64,000 nt of DNA from JBDXHU01 sp039989475 (GTDB lineage: Bacteria; Pseudomonadota; Gammaproteobacteria; Pseudomonadales; Halieaceae): contig JBDXHU010000010.1 in assembly GCA_039989475.1 (NCBI GenBank), positions 1-64,000 of the forward strand, written 5' to 3'. A program made the translations under genes and the position numbers. This document shows positions 50,274-59,348 of the stretch, piece by piece (within the stretch, counting starts at the first letter, position 1; each line of letters opens with the position of its first letter). The notes under the pieces are model-generated. The model searched no databases and was not told the origin of the DNA. It worked only from the letters and a program-made list of their open reading frames with translations.

Positions 50274-51463
50274 CAACCCAGCTCCGTAAATATGATGGAG
50301 AAAATCGCATCGACGATGATTACCATGAAAATGGATTCTACAACGGCGCTGGTGGTATTACGTCCCACCGCGTCAGCCGAGCGCTCAACATAATAACCCC
50401 GGTAGGTACCAATAATGCCGATCATGAGTGCAAAAAAGGGCGCCTTGATCAAACCGACCTTGAAGTGTGTGAGCGGGTCCAGGCTGAGAAAGCGGTCAAC
50501 CACCAGGTTGAAGGGAATGTCCAGCATCCCCGATGCGACCACCGCGGTGCCGACCAGGCCGGCTATATCGGCGATAAAGGTGAGCAGTGGCAGGCAGATC
50601 AGCAGGGCGGTCATACGTGGCAGTACCAGGGCCTGGAAGGGGTCTATGCCCATGGTTTCCATGGCGCTGACTTCTTCGTTTAGCTGCATGACGCCGATTT
50701 CTGCTGCAAACGCACTACCGGAACGGCCTGCGACCAGGATTGCTGTAAGCAGTCCCCCCATTTCCCGCAGCATTGATATGGCTACCAGGTCGACGGTAAA
50801 TATCTGTGCGCCGAATTTGGTGAGCTGGGTCTGGCTCTGGAAGCCGAGCACCACGGCGACCAGGAACGCCATCAGCGCGACGATGCCAATCGCGCTGACG
50901 CCGGCGTCCTGGATGTGGCGAGCGGTGGCAATCCAGCGGAAGCGGCTGGGCCGCAGCAGGGTTGCGACCAGCCCGGCGTTCACGGAGACGAACCACAGGT
51001 AACGATCCCGTGCCTCCACTAGCAGGGCTCTACCTTTTCGCCCCAGCCACAGGCCCGTGCGATCGATCCAGGGCAGCGGCGGTGGTGGCGGCTTGGCTTT
51101 CTGCTCGATACTCAATACATCATCGATGAACTTCAGGTGTTCCGCACGGAAGCCTGAGAAGTGGGTGTTAAAACCCAGCTGCCTTAGTTCTTCCGAGGTG
51201 CGGTACAGCAGCCAGGCGCCGGACAGGTCAAAGTTTTGCAGGCCGCCGCAGCGGAATTCAATACGGCGCACCGGTATGTGCTCGATACCCAGCCGTTCGA
51301 CCACGCCCTCCAGTTCGGCCAGGTTGAGAATGGTCCAATTGCCGCGCAGGGCGAAGTCGGCGCAGTCTGCGCCTACAGAGAAATGGTAGTACTCCGACTC
51401 AATTGAGCTGGCCTGGTCTGGTTCGCCCAGTGTGCTCGTGTCCGTGGAGTTCGTTATCGCCAT
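50270..51463 (-). CDS. MlaE-family permease with N-terminal STAS-like domain
   Basis: 397 residues. The first 120 or so form a soluble STAS/MlaB-like domain (LRGNWTILNLAELEGVVERL, then GAWLLYRTSEELRQLGF). A linker with PPPPLPW follows, then five to six transmembrane helices with the MlaE signature FLVAVVLGFQSQTQLTKFGA and EIGVMQLNEEVSAMETMGID. Fusion of the STAS part replaces a separate MlaB. First gene of the Mla-like operon, divergent from the GntR gene. Confidence 0.88.
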   Translation of the reverse strand: MAITNSTDTSTLGEPDQASSIESEYYHFSVGADCADFALRGNWTILNLAELEGVVERLGIEHIPVRRIEFRCGGLQNFDLSGAWLLYRTSEELRQLGFNTHFSGFRAEHLKFIDDVLSIEQKAKPPPPPLPWIDRTGLWLGRKGRALLVEARDRYLWFVSVNAGLVATLLRPSRFRWIATARHIQDAGVSAIGIVALMAFLVAVVLGFQSQTQLTKFGAQIFTVDLVAISMLREMGGLLTAILVAGRSGSAFAAEIGVMQLNEEVSAMETMGIDPFQALVLPRMTALLICLPLLTFIADIAGLVGTAVVASGMLDIPFNLVVDRFLSLDPLTHFKVGLIKAPFFALMIGIIGTYRGYYVERSADAVGRNTTSAVVESIFMVIIVDAIFSIIFTELGW

Positions 51464-51561
51464 GGCAAAACTATAGCCCAGTTCTGGCCGACCGGGGGTA
51501 TGCAGGCGTTTATTGCCCCTTGCAGCATAGGCGGTCCTCTCGATGCGGTTTATACTGTAAA

Positions 51562-51577
51562 GATATAATAGAATATC
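51562..51577 (+). promoter_or_regulatory. operator-like motif copy F
   Basis: GATATAATAGAATATC, an inverted repeat GATAT/ATATC around six bases, 32 bp before the GntR gene start. The position fits negative autoregulation, and makes the GntR protein the prime candidate to bind the whole motif family. Confidence 0.65.
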
Positions 51578-51609
51578 ATTATGATTAACCTGCTGATCGA
51601 GTCCTGCTT

Positions 51610-52395
51610 ATGGCGTCTGTGATTTCAACCCTGTTTAGTCCCCGCGACCTGGATTCCCTGGAGGGCGAGGCGCCGACACCCTTGTATTACCAGATGTACA
51701 CGCTACTGAAAAACCGCATTCTGGATGGCTCTATCCCCCACGGCACCCAAATGCCGACAGAGCAGCAATTGGCGGAGGCCTTCTCCGTGTCTCGCATCAC
51801 CGCAAAGCGCGCCATGGACGAGTTGGCCGGGGAAGAACTGGTGGAGCGGCGCCGCGGCAAGGGCACGCATGTCACACATCATTACGAGCCGGAAACCCTG
51901 GAGGCGCCACTGGTCGGTATGCTGGAGAAGCTAAGCAGCATGGGGCGCAAGACCCGGGTTAAAGTGCTGGATGTAGGCAAGTTGATTCCGCCGGGTGATA
52001 TACGGGTAGACCTTGGCCTGGACAGCGGTGAGAAGGCGCACCGGGTAGTGCGGGTTCGTTTCAGCGAAGACGGCACACCATTCGCACATCATATCTCCTG
52101 GACCCTGGGCATCAAGAGTGGGTTTACCGAGCGCGAGCTGGAGAAGCGCATGCGCATGGATATACTCAAGGACAACGGCATCGAGGTGCATCGCATCGAG
52201 CAGACCCTGGGTGCCACTTCGGCCCAGGACTTTATCGCCCGCGAGCTGGGCATGAAGGTCGGCGACCCGGTGCTTACCCTTATGCGGCGTTCCTACACGG
52301 CCGATGATAAAATTGTCGATGTACTCTACTGCCATTATCATCCAAAGCGTTTTCAGTACCGGATGAGTATGAGCATGGATGACTATCGTTCCTGA
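51610..52395 (+). CDS. GntR-family regulator with UTRA domain (HutC type)
   Basis: 261 residues. Winged HTH at about 22-90 (PLYYQMYTLLKNRILDG, MPTEQQLAEAFSVSRITAKRA, RRRGKGTHV), then the UTRA ligand-binding domain to about 250 (GEKAHRVVRVRFSEDGTPFAHH, GVxS-type ISWTLGIKSG). HutC-type regulators repress until a pathway metabolite binds. The likely binding motif GATATAWTGATATAWC occurs before its own gene and before four other transcription units in this window. It shares its operon with a VOC-type protein 12 bp downstream. Confidence 0.88.
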   Translation: MASVISTLFSPRDLDSLEGEAPTPLYYQMYTLLKNRILDGSIPHGTQMPTEQQLAEAFSVSRITAKRAMDELAGEELVERRRGKGTHVTHHYEPETLEAPLVGMLEKLSSMGRKTRVKVLDVGKLIPPGDIRVDLGLDSGEKAHRVVRVRFSEDGTPFAHHISWTLGIKSGFTERELEKRMRMDILKDNGIEVHRIEQTLGATSAQDFIARELGMKVGDPVLTLMRRSYTADDKIVDVLYCHYHPKRFQYRMSMSMDDYRS

Positions 52396-52407
52396 TCTGC
52401 GACAAGC

Positions 52408-53304
52408 ATGAGTAAACTAATTCCGCTTGGCCCCAGTCTCACCGGCACCCTGGTAACGCCTGACCTGGAAGCTACCGTGGCGGCCTATTGCGACTACCTG
52501 TACACCACCGTGCTGGAGGATACCGAGGTTTCTGACACCCAGGCGGTGCTCTGGGGCAAGCCGCGGCTGGCAGGTAGTCGTATTGTTACCCTGCACTCCG
52601 CCACGGGCTATCCCTGGTTGCGTGTCATCCACAGCCCCGATGTGACGCCGGCGCGACCGTTTTTGGAGCTCGGTTGGATGGCGCTGGAGGTCTTGGTTGA
52701 CGATGTTGATAAGCTGGCCGTCCGCCTTGCCGACTCACCCTTTGAGATTTACCGACCGCCGGCTGACCTGGACGTCAGTGATGCTATCCGTGCCATGCAA
52801 GTGATTGGTCCGGCGGGCGAGGTGCTGTACCTGACCCAGGTTAACGATGCGGTCGAGCCCTTCGATATCCCTCGGGCCCAATGCCCGGTTGACCGACTGT
52901 TCATTCCGGTGAGCTCCTGTTTGCGCCGCGACGAGGCCCTGGCGGTGTACAGCAAGCTGGGAGCCAAGCGCAAATGGACCTTCGATACGCGTATTAGCTC
53001 GGTTAACAAGGCCCACGGCCTGGATCTGTCGCTGCGCCACCCGGTCGCCACCGTGCAATTAGCGGGACAGAGTATGGTTGAGATCGATCAACTGGGTGTG
53101 GCCAAGTCACGACCACCCAGCGGCGGCCTGTTACCCGCCGGTATTGCCATGGTCAGTTTCGTATTCGATAACATCGATAATATGGGGCTGAAACCGGTGT
53201 CGCCGACCCAGACGCTGGGCGGCAAGCTCTACGGTGGCCAACGAGTAGTCGCCTGCCGCGGGGCAGGCGGTGAATTGATTGAGCTGATTGAGGCCGCTGC
53301 CTGA
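52408..53304 (+). CDS. two-domain VOC-like protein
   Basis: 298 residues with two VOC/glyoxalase-like halves. The first covers TGTLVTPDLEATVAAYCDYL to ELGWMALEVLVDDVDKLAVRL; the second VDRLFIPVSSCLRRDEALAVY to AMVSFVFDNIDNM. Metal-ligand residues are not obvious, so catalysis is uncertain; extradiol dioxygenase-like or ligand-binding roles are possible. Cotranscribed with the GntR-type regulator and thus probably part of its regulon. Confidence 0.7.
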   Translation: MSKLIPLGPSLTGTLVTPDLEATVAAYCDYLYTTVLEDTEVSDTQAVLWGKPRLAGSRIVTLHSATGYPWLRVIHSPDVTPARPFLELGWMALEVLVDDVDKLAVRLADSPFEIYRPPADLDVSDAIRAMQVIGPAGEVLYLTQVNDAVEPFDIPRAQCPVDRLFIPVSSCLRRDEALAVYSKLGAKRKWTFDTRISSVNKAHGLDLSLRHPVATVQLAGQSMVEIDQLGVAKSRPPSGGLLPAGIAMVSFVFDNIDNMGLKPVSPTQTLGGKLYGGQRVVACRGAGGELIELIEAAA

Positions 53305-53305
53305 T

Positions 53306-56300
53306 TCAGGCTGCGGCCGCGGAGTTTGCCAGTGCATTGAGGGCACTGAAATCGGTTTTCCCGCTCCCCAGCTTGGGGATGTCTTCAACCTGGATGACCT
53401 CGTTCGGTATCATCAGTGGGCTGACGCCAGCGTTTATCATCTTTTCGCGCAGTTCACGCTGTAAAGTTTCGCTGGTGACCAGCATCACCACGCGTTCACC
53501 CTTGCGTGCATCGGGCACTGCAGCAGCGGCCAGGTCTTCCTCCGAATCATCGGGCAATACCGAGCGAGCCAGTTCTTCGACAGCGCCGAGGCTTACCATT
53601 TCTCCTGCGATCTTGGCGAAACGGGAATAGCGATCGACGATCATCAGGAAGCCCTCGGAGGTCAGGTGGCCCTTATCACCGGTTATATACCAGCGCATAT
53701 CGTCCTGCTCAAAAATAACCTCCGCTGTCTTTGCCTCATCGTCCAGGTAGCCCAGCATTACCTGGTTACCCGAAATCAGGATCATGCCGTCTTCTCCCAG
53801 CGGCAGCTCCTGCAGTGTATTGGGGTCGACGATTTTGAAGCTGGTACCCGGCAGCGGCAGCCCAACACTGCCCTCGCGCTGCCCAACCTGTATTTTCCAG
53901 CTACCGGTGTCTACCGCATCGGGCACATTGACGCTTGCTACCGGTGTTGTTTCGGTGGCACCAAAACCCTCAAGGATGTATTTGTTAAATTTAAGCTGGA
54001 AGTCATGGCGAACCTTCTCCGGTAGCTTTTCGGCGCCCGCGATCACCAGCCGTAGCGTCTCCAGCAAGATCGGGTCGACCTTGCGGTTGCGGGCGTAGAG
54101 GCGCAGGAAGGTGGCTGTACCAAACAAGATAGTGGCACGGTACTGCGCTATGGCGCGGGCTATTGCCAGTACGTCGGTGGGGTCTGGCTGGCAGACGATC
54201 GGCACGCCTTCCACCAACGGCATTAGCAGGGTGACCGTGAGCCCGAAGGCGTGGAAGGGTGGCAGTGAGGCCATGACCACATCGTCCACCCGGGTGTTGA
54301 GCACATCGGAAATTTGCTTGCAGTTGGACTGGATATTGCGATGCGAGAGCACCACGCCCTTGGGCGTACCCTCGCTGCCGCTGCTGAACAGGATCGCCGC
54401 GGGGTCCTCGAGCTTGCTGCGTTTGCCGTGCAGCGGGTACAGCAGTCGCGCCGGCAGCAGCGAGACCTGAACCAGGCTTGCGATCAGCTTCCACTGGGGA
54501 ATCCGCTCGCGGATGTCTTCCATGTAGTGTACTTCTTCCACCCCGGACAGCATGGCCTTGACGTCGATGCCCTTGGCTGCGAGCCGGGTTTCGAATTGAC
54601 GCGAGGTATACACCTGCTTTATGCCAGCCTGTGTAATAGCGCCTTGTACGGCTTCCGGTGAGGCGCTGAAATTCAGGTTGACCACAGTTCTGCCTTTGAG
54701 CATTACCGCCATATTGGCAATGGCGGCAGCGTTGCTCGCCGGCAATAGCAGGCCCACGTTGCGAGCCTCCCGACCCAGCTTCATGGCGCCGGAGAAGGCC
54801 AGCGTGGCGGCGGCAAAGCGACGTCGCGACAGGCGCACTCCCGAGGCATCGACAGTGCAGACGTCGCCGGGGTCACGACGCACGGTTTTCAGCCACGCCA
54901 GCGGCAGTGGATCCAGTGTCTTGGTGTAGGTTTCCCAGGCCGTAATGGACAGGTCGAACACCTTTTGCTTGAGTTTGTCTGCCGTGGTGCTCATCGGCAG
55001 TGGTTTGCCAAAGGCAACGATCAGGTCGCGGCGCAGGCTGGGGGCGCGAGAATCCCGCAGCCCTTCATCGGCGTTGGAAAATTTGCTGCCCCACAGGCCG
55101 CGTAAGTAGAACGGTACGATGACACCACCTTCGACACCTTCAACGGTGCGCTCGTAGCCACTGTGAAATTTGCCCAGCTGGCCGTTGCGACTGATCGCCC
55201 CCTCCGGGAACAGGCAGACCACCTCACCCTGCTGTAGTAGTCCGTTAATTGCCTTCAGTGAGTCCTTGCTTTGCCCGGACGCGATCGGCACCACGTGAAA
55301 CATCTTGAAGAAGGGTTTCAGGTACCAGATGTTGTAGATACCGCGCAACATGACAAAACGGATCGGCCGGGGGCAGGCGATTTGCACCAGAGCCCAGTCG
55401 ATCCAGGAAATATGATTGCCCAGCAGTAATACCGGCCCCTCCTGGGGCAGGTTGTCGAAGCCCAGTACCTTCATTTTGTAGCGGCGTTGCAGAATCACGC
55501 TGGCCAGGATGCGGGCCAGGGACTGGGGCAGTTTGCGCACCGTATATCCCGAACCGATCACGGCCACCGCGGTCAGCATGTAGAACAGGCCAACGCTGTC
55601 TATGCCGGCGAGGGCAAAACCGACAGTGAGGCCGAGGAAGCTGAGCATGCCGACGTTCTGGATCCAGTTATTGCCGGCCAGTACGGTACCCATTGAGTCT
55701 TCGCGGGCGTGGAATTGGATCAATGCGTTCAGAGGGATAATGAACATACCGCCAGCCATGCCAACCAGCAAAAACGCCAGGCCCATGCTGGTGGCGCTTT
55801 GCAGGCTGGGTATCAAGGCGATCATTACCGAGACGCCGAGCGCGCCCAGTGGAATCAAGCCGGTCTCAATATAGTTGCGGGAGGCGCGGCCCGCGAGTAG
55901 TGAACCGAGCATGATGCCGACACCCGAGCAGGCGAGTATGCCCTGGATGACCACAGTGTTGGTTTCGTTCAGTGTTTCCTTGGCGAAGGCCGGGAAGGCC
56001 GCGAGCATAACCTGGGAGATAGCCCAGAATGTGGCGAGTCCGATAATGGACAGCCAGATTACGTCCTTCTCACGCACGGTTTTAAGGTTCTTCTTCAGGT
56101 AGCCCAGCCGTATATAGGCGCTGAAGTCGAAATGCTGCTCGCTGCGGGTAGTCCACTCGGACTTGAGCCGGAAGGTAAACAGCCACTCGACGGCGGCCAG
56201 CGCCACCAGGACCCAGCCAATGGGCGCGATCAGGGTCATGATCTGCTGGGTGTTGTACTCGTTCAGGTCCGGTAGCAGGGCCTCGAACAGACCCGAGAAC

Positions 56301-56770
56301 ACAAAGGTGCCCAGCAGGATGCCGATGATGGTGGTCGCCTGTACCGCGCCGTTGGCGCTGGCAAGGTTTTCGCTGCCCACCAGCTCCTTGATGTAGCCGT
56401 ACTTGGCCGGGCTGTAGAAGGCGCTCTGTATTGCCAGCAGCAGGGTCATGCCGAAGGCGCCCCAGAACCAGCCCATGTAGTAGCACAGCGTGATCATCAG
56501 GGTGATGGCCACGGCGGATAATGCCGCCCAGCGAATTACCCTGGGTTTGGCGTACTTGTCGGAGAGAAAGCCCGAGGGCGAGAACAGCAGGATGAAGGGC
56601 AGCAATATCAGGGCGTTGACGATGGCCGTCAGGACTACCTGTTCCTGGCCGTCATAGCTCTTGAAGACCGTGTTCTGGATGATGATCTTGTGTCCCAGGT
56701 CCACAAACGCGTTGAGGAACAGGATGACCATGTAGGGTATAAAGCCGCCGATGCGGGTCAGTCGGGCCAT
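53306..56770 (-). CDS. aas: LplT-Aas fusion: lysophospholipid transporter and acyltransferase/acyl-ACP synthetase
   Basis: 1154 residues in three parts. About 1-410 is a 12-helix MFS lysophospholipid flippase (LplT-like). About 430-620 is a PlsC-type acyltransferase with GNHISWIDW (the HX4D motif) and FPEGAISRNG. About 650-1150 is an AMP-forming acyl-ACP synthetase with FSSGSEGTPKGVVLSHR and TGDKGHLTSEGF. Together they flip, reacylate and recycle lysophospholipid (2-acyl-GPE). The fusion is a known arrangement in many proteobacteria. Divergent from the XRE-type gene with a palindrome between. Confidence 0.9.
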   Translation of the reverse strand: MARLTRIGGFIPYMVILFLNAFVDLGHKIIIQNTVFKSYDGQEQVVLTAIVNALILLPFILLFSPSGFLSDKYAKPRVIRWAALSAVAITLMITLCYYMGWFWGAFGMTLLLAIQSAFYSPAKYGYIKELVGSENLASANGAVQATTIIGILLGTFVFSGLFEALLPDLNEYNTQQIMTLIAPIGWVLVALAAVEWLFTFRLKSEWTTRSEQHFDFSAYIRLGYLKKNLKTVREKDVIWLSIIGLATFWAISQVMLAAFPAFAKETLNETNTVVIQGILACSGVGIMLGSLLAGRASRNYIETGLIPLGALGVSVMIALIPSLQSATSMGLAFLLVGMAGGMFIIPLNALIQFHAREDSMGTVLAGNNWIQNVGMLSFLGLTVGFALAGIDSVGLFYMLTAVAVIGSGYTVRKLPQSLARILASVILQRRYKMKVLGFDNLPQEGPVLLLGNHISWIDWALVQIACPRPIRFVMLRGIYNIWYLKPFFKMFHVVPIASGQSKDSLKAINGLLQQGEVVCLFPEGAISRNGQLGKFHSGYERTVEGVEGGVIVPFYLRGLWGSKFSNADEGLRDSRAPSLRRDLIVAFGKPLPMSTTADKLKQKVFDLSITAWETYTKTLDPLPLAWLKTVRRDPGDVCTVDASGVRLSRRRFAAATLAFSGAMKLGREARNVGLLLPASNAAAIANMAVMLKGRTVVNLNFSASPEAVQGAITQAGIKQVYTSRQFETRLAAKGIDVKAMLSGVEEVHYMEDIRERIPQWKLIASLVQVSLLPARLLYPLHGKRSKLEDPAAILFSSGSEGTPKGVVLSHRNIQSNCKQISDVLNTRVDDVVMASLPPFHAFGLTVTLLMPLVEGVPIVCQPDPTDVLAIARAIAQYRATILFGTATFLRLYARNRKVDPILLETLRLVIAGAEKLPEKVRHDFQLKFNKYILEGFGATETTPVASVNVPDAVDTGSWKIQVGQREGSVGLPLPGTSFKIVDPNTLQELPLGEDGMILISGNQVMLGYLDDEAKTAEVIFEQDDMRWYITGDKGHLTSEGFLMIVDRYSRFAKIAGEMVSLGAVEELARSVLPDDSEEDLAAAAVPDARKGERVVMLVTSETLQRELREKMINAGVSPLMIPNEVIQVEDIPKLGSGKTDFSALNALANSAAAA

Positions 56771-56869
56771 TGTTGTCTCCTTTCGGTGAGGCTGGCTATG
56801 CGCTACTTTCCTTGTTAGTGCTTAATTGCGCCACTTATTTAATGAAAGTCGCTTTTTACTCACCATTAG

Positions 56870-56886
56870 GTATTATTAAATAATAC
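56870..56886. promoter_or_regulatory. 17-bp palindrome between aas and the XRE-type gene
   Basis: GTATTATT-A-AATAATAC has perfect 8-bp arms and a one-base centre. It lies 18 bp before the XRE-type start and about 100 bp before aas. It is the likely operator for that regulator and perhaps aas. Confidence 0.6.
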
Positions 56887-56904
56887 TTATTTGAGAATTT
56901 GCTT

Positions 56905-57663
56905 ATGGCCCAGGTCAGCGCATTAGTCGATACCCTAAAGTCTTCACTGAAAGCCGCTGGTATTAAATATACGCAGGTTGCCGCCGCACTCCAATTGTCT
57001 GAATCATCGGTTAAACGCAAGTTCTCCAGGAAAGAGTTTAGCTTGTCTGAGCTGGATGCGATCTGTGCTTTGGCGAATATTCAGATTTCCGACCTGGTTC
57101 GACAAATGGAGGAGCTGAGTGGCAGGTTGCAGTCACTGGCGGCGGAGCAGGAGCAAGAGATCGCTGACAACCCGGCCCTGCTGATGATCACCGTGTGCAT
57201 TCTCAATCGTTGGTCGTTCCAGGAGCTGATGGAGTTTTACGTATTTGAGGAGCACGAGTTGGTGCAGATGCTGGCACAACTCGACCGGCTGCGCATGATA
57301 GAGCTGCTGCCGAATAACCGCATCAAACTGCTGGTGGCCGCGAATTTCGGCTGGCTGCCCAATGGCCCCATTGAACGGGTCTTCCTGCAGGCGATACAGC
57401 AGGACTTTTTCTCCACGCGCTTTGATCGTGAAGGACACAAGTTGATCGTGCTTAACGGCATGCTGTCGCCGGCCTCCAACCAGGAATTTCAGCGCAAGCT
57501 GGAGCGCCTGGCGCGGGAGTTCGACTTGCTCAACCAGGAAGATGCCGCTTTGCCCCTCGTTGATAAACGCGGCTGTACTGTGGCCCTGGCGCTGCGGGAC
57601 TGGCACTACGAGGGCTTCGCGGCTTTTCGCAAAAAAACGCGGGTGCGGGCGGGTACTCAATGA
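56905..57663 (+). CDS. XRE-type HTH transcriptional regulator
   Basis: 252 residues from the ATG at 56905 (a TTG at 56899 is in frame). Cro/C1-like HTH at about 10-65 (AAGIKYTQVAAALQLSESSV, then KRKFSRKEFSLSELDAICAL). The remaining 180 residues form an unidentified helical/winged domain (NRWSFQELMEFYVFEEHELV, RLRMIELLPNNRIKLLVA). Such proteins are common in marine gammaproteobacteria without a known effector. A palindrome lies just upstream, suggesting autoregulation. Confidence 0.82.
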   Translation: MAQVSALVDTLKSSLKAAGIKYTQVAAALQLSESSVKRKFSRKEFSLSELDAICALANIQISDLVRQMEELSGRLQSLAAEQEQEIADNPALLMITVCILNRWSFQELMEFYVFEEHELVQMLAQLDRLRMIELLPNNRIKLLVAANFGWLPNGPIERVFLQAIQQDFFSTRFDREGHKLIVLNGMLSPASNQEFQRKLERLAREFDLLNQEDAALPLVDKRGCTVALALRDWHYEGFAAFRKKTRVRAGTQ

Positions 57664-57721
57664 AGGCGCCATCGCAAGGGCTGCCTGGATGGCAAAGCCA
57701 GCAACCCGGACTCGCAATAAA

Positions 57722-57737
57722 GATATATTGATATATC
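57722..57737 (+). promoter_or_regulatory. operator-like motif copy D
   Basis: GATATATTGATATATC is a perfect palindrome with 7-bp arms and a TG centre, the best copy of the motif. It lies 34 bp before the FAD monooxygenase start, so a bound protein would block or activate that promoter. Confidence 0.7.
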
Positions 57738-57771
57738 ATAAGGGTAATTACATTGAAGGCGTACCTGGACC

Positions 57772-58977
57772 ATGACTGAACAGTTGCCCGTTATCATCGC
57801 TGGCTCCGGTCCCGCCGGTTGTACCCTGGCCCTGTACCTGGCGCAACAGGGTATTCCGTTGCTGTTGCTGGAGCGGGAAGCGGAGCTGCCGGTCGACCTG
57901 CGGGCCTCGACCTTTCACCCCCCTTCACTGGAAATGCTCAATGAGTTGGGGGTGGCCGCTCCCATGATCGCGCGTGGCCTGATAGTCGAGCGCTACCAAT
58001 ACCGCGACCGCCGCAGTGGAGAGGTGGCCGAGTTCGATATGTCGGCCATCGCCGATGAAACCTTGTTTCCCTATCGCCTGCAGTTGGAACAGTACGAGCT
58101 CACGCGCATCGTGCATCGGGTACTGGCGCAATATGACTGTGCGGACATTCGTTTCGAACATGAGGTTGTGGGTTTCAGCCAGGATATGAGCGGGGTGGAT
58201 GTGGTGGTGGAGACCAACTCCGGTACCCGGACCCTGCGCGGCAGCTTTCTGGTAGGTGCCGATGGTGCCGGCAGCAATGTGCGCAAGGCGGCGGGCATTG
58301 ATTACAGTGGCTTCACCTATGACGAGCGCTTCCTGGTTGCCAGCACTTCATTTCCCTTTGAGGAGGTATTCGACGACCTGGCCTGGGTCAACTACGTCTC
58401 GGACCCGGATGAGTGGTGCGTGATACTGCGTACCGAGAAACTCTGGCGTGTGCTCTGGCCGACCGACCCTGCCAACAGTGATGAATCTCACTACCTCAGC
58501 GACGAGTACCTGCAGGAACGGCTGCACCACTTATATGACAAGGAGGGTGACTACGATATTGGCCATCGCACCCTTTACCATGTACACCAGCGCGTGGCGG
58601 AGCGTTACTGCCAGGGTCGCGTGGTGTTGGTCGGCGATGCCTGCCATATCAATAACCCGCTGGGCGGCATGGGGATGAACGGCGGCTTGCACGATGCCTT
58701 CAACCTGGCGCAAAAGCTCACCGAAATACTGTTACATAAAGCCGATAGTACCGAGCTGCTTGAGCTCTATGACCGGCAGCGCCGTGAATTGGCGGTGCAG
58801 TTTGTACAGCAGCACACCATAGCCAACAAAAAGCTGATGGAATCCACCGATCCTGATGTACAGAGCAAGCGCCAACGGGACTTGATGGATACCGCCTCCG
58901 ACCCCGCCCGGGCCAAGGCCTTCATCATGGAGCGCGCCATGTTTGATTCCCTGCGCGAGAGCCTGGCTCTGAGCTGA
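57772..58977 (+). CDS. FAD-dependent aromatic-type monooxygenase
   Basis: 401 residues of the PHBH-type flavoprotein hydroxylases. The GxGxxG motif GSGPAG is at 11-16, the DG motif lies in VGADGAGSNVRKAAG near 160 and the GD motif VVLVGDACHINNPLGGMGMN near 283. These enzymes add a hydroxyl group to (hetero)aromatic rings with NAD(P)H and oxygen. It stands alone in its unit with the best GATATAWTGATATAWC copy upstream, linking it to the RCCR, Rieske and TonB operons. Confidence 0.88.
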   Translation: MTEQLPVIIAGSGPAGCTLALYLAQQGIPLLLLEREAELPVDLRASTFHPPSLEMLNELGVAAPMIARGLIVERYQYRDRRSGEVAEFDMSAIADETLFPYRLQLEQYELTRIVHRVLAQYDCADIRFEHEVVGFSQDMSGVDVVVETNSGTRTLRGSFLVGADGAGSNVRKAAGIDYSGFTYDERFLVASTSFPFEEVFDDLAWVNYVSDPDEWCVILRTEKLWRVLWPTDPANSDESHYLSDEYLQERLHHLYDKEGDYDIGHRTLYHVHQRVAERYCQGRVVLVGDACHINNPLGGMGMNGGLHDAFNLAQKLTEILLHKADSTELLELYDRQRRELAVQFVQQHTIANKKLMESTDPDVQSKRQRDLMDTASDPARAKAFIMERAMFDSLRESLALS

Positions 58978-59061
58978 CACAGCCCTGATTGCGCCCGGCG
59001 CACTCGTACCCGGGAGAGCCTTGAGCTATGGTGCTTGCTGGCCATCAGCGGGGACCTTGAA

Positions 59062-59307
59062 ATGTCAGAGATTGAATTCAGTCGGGAACAAAAACAGGAA
59101 ATGGCTGCGAGCGTTAAACGCTACTTCCAGGACGAGTTGAAGCAGGAAATTGGTGGTTTTGATGCTGAGTTTCTGGTCGATTTTTTTGCCAGGGAAATGG
59201 GTGGATATTTTTACAACAAGGGCGTGCAAGATGCCCAGACTATTGTGACTGCTAAAGTCAGCGAGGTAGTCGACGCCCTTTATGAAATTGAGAAGCCAGT
59301 AGAATAA
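59062..59307 (+). CDS. DUF2164 family protein
   Basis: 81 residues from the ATG at 59062. SREQKQEMAASVKRYFQDEL is followed by DFFAREMGGYFYNKGVQDA, both strong DUF2164 features. Small cytosolic helical protein, function unknown. It ends 41 bp before the next gene, with a hairpin in between. Confidence 0.88.
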   Translation: MSEIEFSREQKQEMAASVKRYFQDELKQEIGGFDAEFLVDFFAREMGGYFYNKGVQDAQTIVTAKVSEVVDALYEIEKPVE

Positions 59308-59315
59308 TTACCAGG

Positions 59316-59335
59316 CCAGCGCTCGCTTGCGCTGG
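59316..59335 (+). promoter_or_regulatory. intercistronic hairpin
   Basis: CCAGCGC (59316-59322) and GCGCTGG (59329-59335) pair around TCGCTT, just before the CCAGGAGG ribosome site of the next gene. There is no T-run. It may modulate the following gene's translation or act in processing. Confidence 0.4.
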
Positions 59336-59348
59336 TCCAGGAGGTGAA

